A DNA stretch of 24,222 bases, from assembly GCA_936936565.1 (NCBI GenBank), contig CAKZIX010000011.1:1-24222 (forward strand), read 5' to 3'. Source of the DNA: an uncultured Nocardiaceae bacterium. Its GTDB lineage: Bacteria; Actinomycetota; Actinomycetes; Mycobacteriales; Mycobacteriaceae. The notes below the pieces were generated by a model, which worked only from the letters and a program-made list of their open reading frames with translations, was not told the origin of the DNA and did not search any database. Below, piece after piece: positions 21,383 to 24,222 of the stretch. Positions within the stretch are counted from its first letter, which is position 1. Every line of letters starts with the position of its first letter. The position numbers and the translations under genes are program-made.

Positions 21383-22093
21383 TCACAGGTGCCGCAGGTA
21401 GCGCTGCGGCTCGTCGAGAAACGCTCGCCAATTGGCGACCAGTTCGAGCTCCGCCCAGTCGGGATAGTCGACGCCGTCGTCGGTGAGCTCCCAGATGTCG
21501 GCGTCCGGGCAGGCCGCCAGCAGCGGGGAGTGCGTCGCCATGATCACCTGTGAGCCCTCGTCCGCGAGATCTTTCAGTACGCCCAGCAGCGCCAGACAGC
21601 TCTGGAAGCTCAGGGCCGCCTCCGGCTCGTCGAGGATCCAAAGTCCCTGTCCGACAGGACGTTCGGCGACATAGTGCAGGAACGACTGGCCGTGCGAGAG
21701 CTGATTGAACGCCTGATCGGTGGCGCGGACGCGATTGCGGTCGGCACTGTCGAACAGTCCGTGCATCGCCTCGGCGCGCAGGAAGCAGCCGTTCGTCGGG
21801 CGCGGTTGCGGGCCCGTGCACGCGAGGTGACGGCCGAGGTCGGTGTCCTCGGCGCTGGTGCCGGGAGACCACATCGGGTCCTTGGCGGCGCCCAGGCTTG
21901 CCGCCCACGCCGCGGCCACCCCTTCGAGCAGGGTCGACTTGCCCGACCCGTTCTCGCCGACGACGACCGTCACCGGATGCGTGAAATCGATTCCGTTGTC
22001 ACGTAATTCGGCGACCACGGGAATGTCGAGATACCACGCTTGCGGATCGAAGTCGTACCGCGGCACCAGCTCCACGCGCTCCAGCAGGATCAC
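21383..22093 (-). CDS. solitary ABC-type AAA ATPase (OLD/RecF-like)
   Basis: The 236-residue protein is a single ATPase head with Walker A GENGSGKST (46-54), signature-like LSHGQS (132-137), Walker B LWILDEPEAAL (151-161, Asp155-Glu156) and switch His188 in MATHSP. It has no TOPRIM nuclease domain, no long coiled coil, and no adjacent permease, so it is not a transporter ATPase. It belongs with the AAA_21/AAA_23 class related to OLD and RecF heads. The N-terminus (VILLERVELVPRYDFDPQAW) fits a start at GTG 22093; GTG 22111 is possible. Its role is unknown. It lies downstream of kgd in the same direction, 105 bases away, with a kgd terminator-like hairpin in between. Confidence 0.85.
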   Translation of the reverse strand: MILLERVELVPRYDFDPQAWYLDIPVVAELRDNGIDFTHPVTVVVGENGSGKSTLLEGVAAAWAASLGAAKDPMWSPGTSAEDTDLGRHLACTGPQPRPTNGCFLRAEAMHGLFDSADRNRVRATDQAFNQLSHGQSFLHYVAERPVGQGLWILDEPEAALSFQSCLALLGVLKDLADEGSQVIMATHSPLLAACPDADIWELTDDGVDYPDWAELELVANWRAFLDEPQRYLRHL

Positions 22094-22156
22094 GCCGATC
22101 AACCTACCCACTCACACGTCGTCGAATGACGAGGCGCGTGCCGCGAACGCAAACGA

Positions 22157-22179
22157 TCCCCGGGACGACTTCCCGGGGA
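22157..22179 (-). terminator. terminator-like hairpin after kgd
   Basis: The 9-base perfect stem TCCCCGGGA / TCCCGGGGA has a 5-base loop and lies 19 bases past the kgd stop on the minus strand. It is followed by TCGTTT on that strand, a weak T-rich tail. Confidence 0.6.
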
Positions 22180-22198
22180 CCGCCTGCCTGCGTGGACC

Positions 22199-23821
22199 CT
22201 ATGCCTCCAGCGCCGCGAACGCGGTGTCGATGAGCTCCTGCTGTTCGACCGCGTGCACCTTCGACGAGCCCGACGACGGCGCCGACATCGGGCGGCGCGA
22301 CACGCGCTTGATGCCCGAGAGCTTCTCCGGCATGTACTCCGGCAGGTACAGCCCGAAGAACGGCCAGGCACCCTGGTTCGCCGGCTCTTCCTGCACCCAC
22401 ATGAACTCGTCGGCGTTGGGGTAGCTGTTCAGCGCTTCCTGCAGGCGGTAGCGCGGAATCGGGTACAGCTGCTCGATACGCAGGATGGCGATGTCGTCGC
22501 GGCTGTCCTTCTGCTTGCGAGCGAGCAGCTCGTAGTAGAGCTTGCCGCTGCACATCAGCACGCGCTTGACCTTCGAGCGGTCGCCGTCGCCGCTGCCGAA
22601 CGTCGGCTCGTCGAGCACCGAGTGGAACTTGCCGTCGGTGAACTCTTCGAGCCCGCTGACCGCAAGCTTGTTGCGCAGCATGGACTTCGGCGTGAACACC
22701 ACCAGCGGGCGCCGGATGCCGTCGTGGGCGTGGCGGCGCAGCAGGTGGAAGTAGTTCGCCGGCGTGGACGGCACCGACACCGTCATCGAGCCCTCGGCGC
22801 ACAGCTGCAGCCAGCGCTCGATGCGGCCCGACGTGTGGTCGGGGCCCTGGCCCTCGTGACCGTGCGGCAGCAGCATGACGACCTCGGACAGCTGGCCCCA
22901 CTTGGCCTCACCGGAGGAGATGAACTCGTCGATGATCGGCTGCGCGCCGTTGACGAAGTCGCCGAACTGGGCCTCCCACAGCACCAGCGCGTCCGGGTTG
23001 CCGAGGGAGTAGCCGTACTCGAAGCCGACCGCGGCGAACTCGCTCAGCGCCGAATCATGCACCGCGAAACGGCCTTTCGCGCCGAAATTGTGCAACGGCG
23101 TGTACTCGCGGCCGGTCTTGCGGTCGATGATCACCGAGTGCCGCTGGCTGAACGTGCCGCGGCGGCTGTCCTGACCGGTCAGGCGCACCGACTTGCCTTC
23201 GTCGATGAGCGTGCCGAAGGCCAGCAGCTCGGCGAACGCCCAGTCCACCTTGCCCTCGTAGGCCATCTCGCGGCGCTTCTCGAGCACCGGCTTGACGCGC
23301 GGGTGCACGGTGAAGCCCTCGGGGACGTCGACGAACGCGTCGCCGATCCGGTGCAGCACCGACTTCTCCACGGCGGTAACGAGTTTCGTCGGGATGACCT
23401 GATCCATCTCGACCGACTCCGACGGCTGCTGCGGGTACTTCTCCAGCTCGCGAACCTCGTTGAAGACCCGCTCCAACTGGCCCTGGTAGTCCCGCAGCGC
23501 GTCTTCGGCTTCCTTCATCGAGATGTCACCACGGCCGATGAGGGCCTCGGTGTAGCTCTTGCGGACGCCGCGCTTGGTGTCGATCACCTCGTACATCGCC
23601 GGCTGCGTCATCGACGGGTCATCGCCCTCGTTGTGGCCGCGGCGCCGGTACGAGACGAGGTCGATGACGACGTCGCGGTGGAAGCGCTGGCGGTACTCGA
23701 AGGCCAGCCGGCCCACGCGCACCACGGCCTCCGGGTCATCCGCGTTGACGTGGAAGACGGGGGCCTGGACCATCCGGGCGACGTCGGTGGCGTAGGTCGA
23801 GCTGCGCGACTGGCTGGGGGC
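22199..23821 (-). CDS. kgd: 2-oxoglutarate dehydrogenase E1/decarboxylase Kgd, C-terminal part
   Basis: This is the C-terminal about 540 residues of the large multifunctional 2-oxoglutarate enzyme of actinobacteria (an E1 thiamine-diphosphate domain with an N-terminal E2-like part, about 1,200-1,270 residues in full). Visible parts are APSQSRSSTYATDVARMVQA, YRRRGHNEGDDPSMTQPAMY, VRLTGQDSRRGTFSQRHSVI, LWEAQFGDFVNGAQPIIDEF, LLPHGHEGQGPDHTSGRIER, PTPANYFHLLRR-like SVPSTPANYFHLLRR, and the end VEQQELIDTAFAALEA. The first E1 half and the E2-like domain are missing because the match stops abruptly at about 23821 and unrelated sequence follows. The enzyme works in the TCA cycle. The open frame continues to 23989, but those 56 codons are not Kgd. 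Confidence 0.93.
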   Translation of the reverse strand, partial: APSQSRSSTYATDVARMVQAPVFHVNADDPEAVVRVGRLAFEYRQRFHRDVVIDLVSYRRRGHNEGDDPSMTQPAMYEVIDTKRGVRKSYTEALIGRGDISMKEAEDALRDYQGQLERVFNEVRELEKYPQQPSESVEMDQVIPTKLVTAVEKSVLHRIGDAFVDVPEGFTVHPRVKPVLEKRREMAYEGKVDWAFAELLAFGTLIDEGKSVRLTGQDSRRGTFSQRHSVIIDRKTGREYTPLHNFGAKGRFAVHDSALSEFAAVGFEYGYSLGNPDALVLWEAQFGDFVNGAQPIIDEFISSGEAKWGQLSEVVMLLPHGHEGQGPDHTSGRIERWLQLCAEGSMTVSVPSTPANYFHLLRRHAHDGIRRPLVVFTPKSMLRNKLAVSGLEEFTDGKFHSVLDEPTFGSGDGDRSKVKRVLMCSGKLYYELLARKQKDSRDDIAILRIEQLYPIPRYRLQEALNSYPNADEFMWVQEEPANQGAWPFFGLYLPEYMPEKLSGIKRVSRRPMSAPSSGSSKVHAVEQQELIDTAFAALEA

Positions 23822-23948
23822 CGAGATCATCGCCAGCGACGGCACCAGCGTGCTCGGCGCCGACAACAAGGCGGCGATCACCGTGATCATGACCCTGCTC
23901 GCCACTCTGCGCCCACAGGACAGCCATGGCGACATCGCCGTCGCCTTC
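23820..23948 (+). other. peptidase-T-like coding scrap (foreign, partial)
   Basis: The plus-strand translation SDGTSVLGADNKAAITVIMT followed by HGDIAVAF matches the metal-binding region of tripeptidase PepT (family M20), where L-G-A-D-D-K-A-G carries a zinc-ligand Asp and H-G-D-I-x-V-A-F follows about 20 residues later. The second Asp of the motif reads Asn here. About 43 residues are present and neither end is natural: kgd precedes it on the other strand and a LysR-type scrap follows. It is a fragment joined at an artificial-looking junction. Confidence 0.55.
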
Positions 23949-23988
23949 GCCGCAGCCACAGCCGCCGGCAGCGCCGGCGCCATCGTCA

Positions 23989-24222
23989 TCGTCGCTATCG
24001 CTGCTGGACGGCGCGCTGGCGCGCGAGAACCTCAAGTTGAGCTGGCACTACGAGGTGACGCACCTGTCGACGTCACTGGGCATGGTCGAGGCCGGCATCG
24101 GCGTGTCGGTGCTGCCGCGTATGGCCACGCCGCAGGGCGAACACCCCACCCTGGTCACGCGCCCGATCGACAGCCCGGTGGTCTCGCGCACCATCGGCAT
24201 CGTGCGCCGGAACAACGCGGCG
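23989..24222 (+). other. LysR-type regulator C-terminal scrap (foreign, partial)
   Basis: From about 24001 the translation reads LLDGALARENLKLSWHYEVT, HLSTSLGMVEAGIGVSVLPR, then PIDSPVVSRTIGIVRRNNAA to the window edge. This is the end of a LysR substrate-binding domain: the V-x-H-x-x-x-x-L-G-M-V-x-A-G-x-G-V-x-x-L-P signature and SRTIGIVRR. The N-terminal helix-turn-helix and most of the effector domain are missing. About 40 bases before it (23949-23989) cannot be assigned. The style is proteobacterial, as at the left end. Confidence 0.6.

Noticed and set aside
22199..23989. A short natural form of Kgd starting at 23989
   Set aside because: The first 56 codons have no Kgd similarity and are antisense to the peptidase-T-like scrap; the homology starts abruptly in mid-domain.

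Overview
The window is high-GC DNA with actinobacterial coding style: GTG and TTG starts, 1-4 base stop/start overlaps, and several genes whose start codon sits where a leaderless transcript would begin. The gene families point to the Mycobacteriales, with a Nocardia, Gordonia or Rhodococcus-like genome most probable. The evidence is a mycobacterial-type CorA, an LpqH-family lipoprotein, a ProXVWZ osmolyte importer in the mycobacterial gene order, and the actinobacterial 2-oxoglutarate enzyme Kgd. The species cannot be fixed from the sequence alone.

Layout. (1) Bases 1-about 280 are short foreign-looking coding scraps (PHA-synthase-like, then GAF/kinase-like) joined to the host sequence. They run into the N-terminus of a secreted protein on the minus strand. 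(2) 502-1047 is a SUFU-domain protein whose stop codon overlaps that of corA. (3) 1044-7186, minus strand, is a tightly coupled five-gene operon: two unrecognised proteins (448 and 357 aa), a 483-aa TPR-like helical protein, a CHAT (caspase-like) protease with an intact His/Cys pair, and CorA. (4) 7291-9599, plus strand, holds an LpqH-like lipoprotein with its own terminator, then a PHP-domain phosphoesterase, a MarC-family membrane protein and a small membrane protein. (5) 9969-11162 is a short-form malic enzyme ending in a strong hairpin. A 0.9-kb gene-free spacer with a decaying tandem array separates it from the convergent proXVWZ operon (12086-15522, minus). (6) A 640-base divergent gap with repeats and a large interrupted palindrome precedes a second, orphan osmolyte-binding lipoprotein (16165-17001). 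A 30-base tandem array follows it. (7) 17332-20702, minus, is a Baeyer-Villiger-type monooxygenase, short-chain dehydrogenase and HSL-type esterase cluster, divergent from a TetR regulator (20773-21369). Twin 21-base inverted repeats lie in the shared promoter. (8) 21383-22093 is a solitary ABC-type AAA ATPase. (9) 22199-about 23821 is the C-terminal half of Kgd, cut by a junction to a peptidase-T-like scrap and then a LysR-type scrap up to the end.

The most promising uncharacterised system is the CHAT operon. Four genes are coupled by overlaps of 1-7 bases or a 1-base gap, with corA 9 bases behind. The layout resembles regulated-protease conflict or signalling systems, but two of its members have no family I can recognise. 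The next most interesting features are three unrelated tandem arrays in intergenic gaps, one of which appears to have grown out of a transcription terminator. Both window ends look like assembly chimeras and should not be read as biology.
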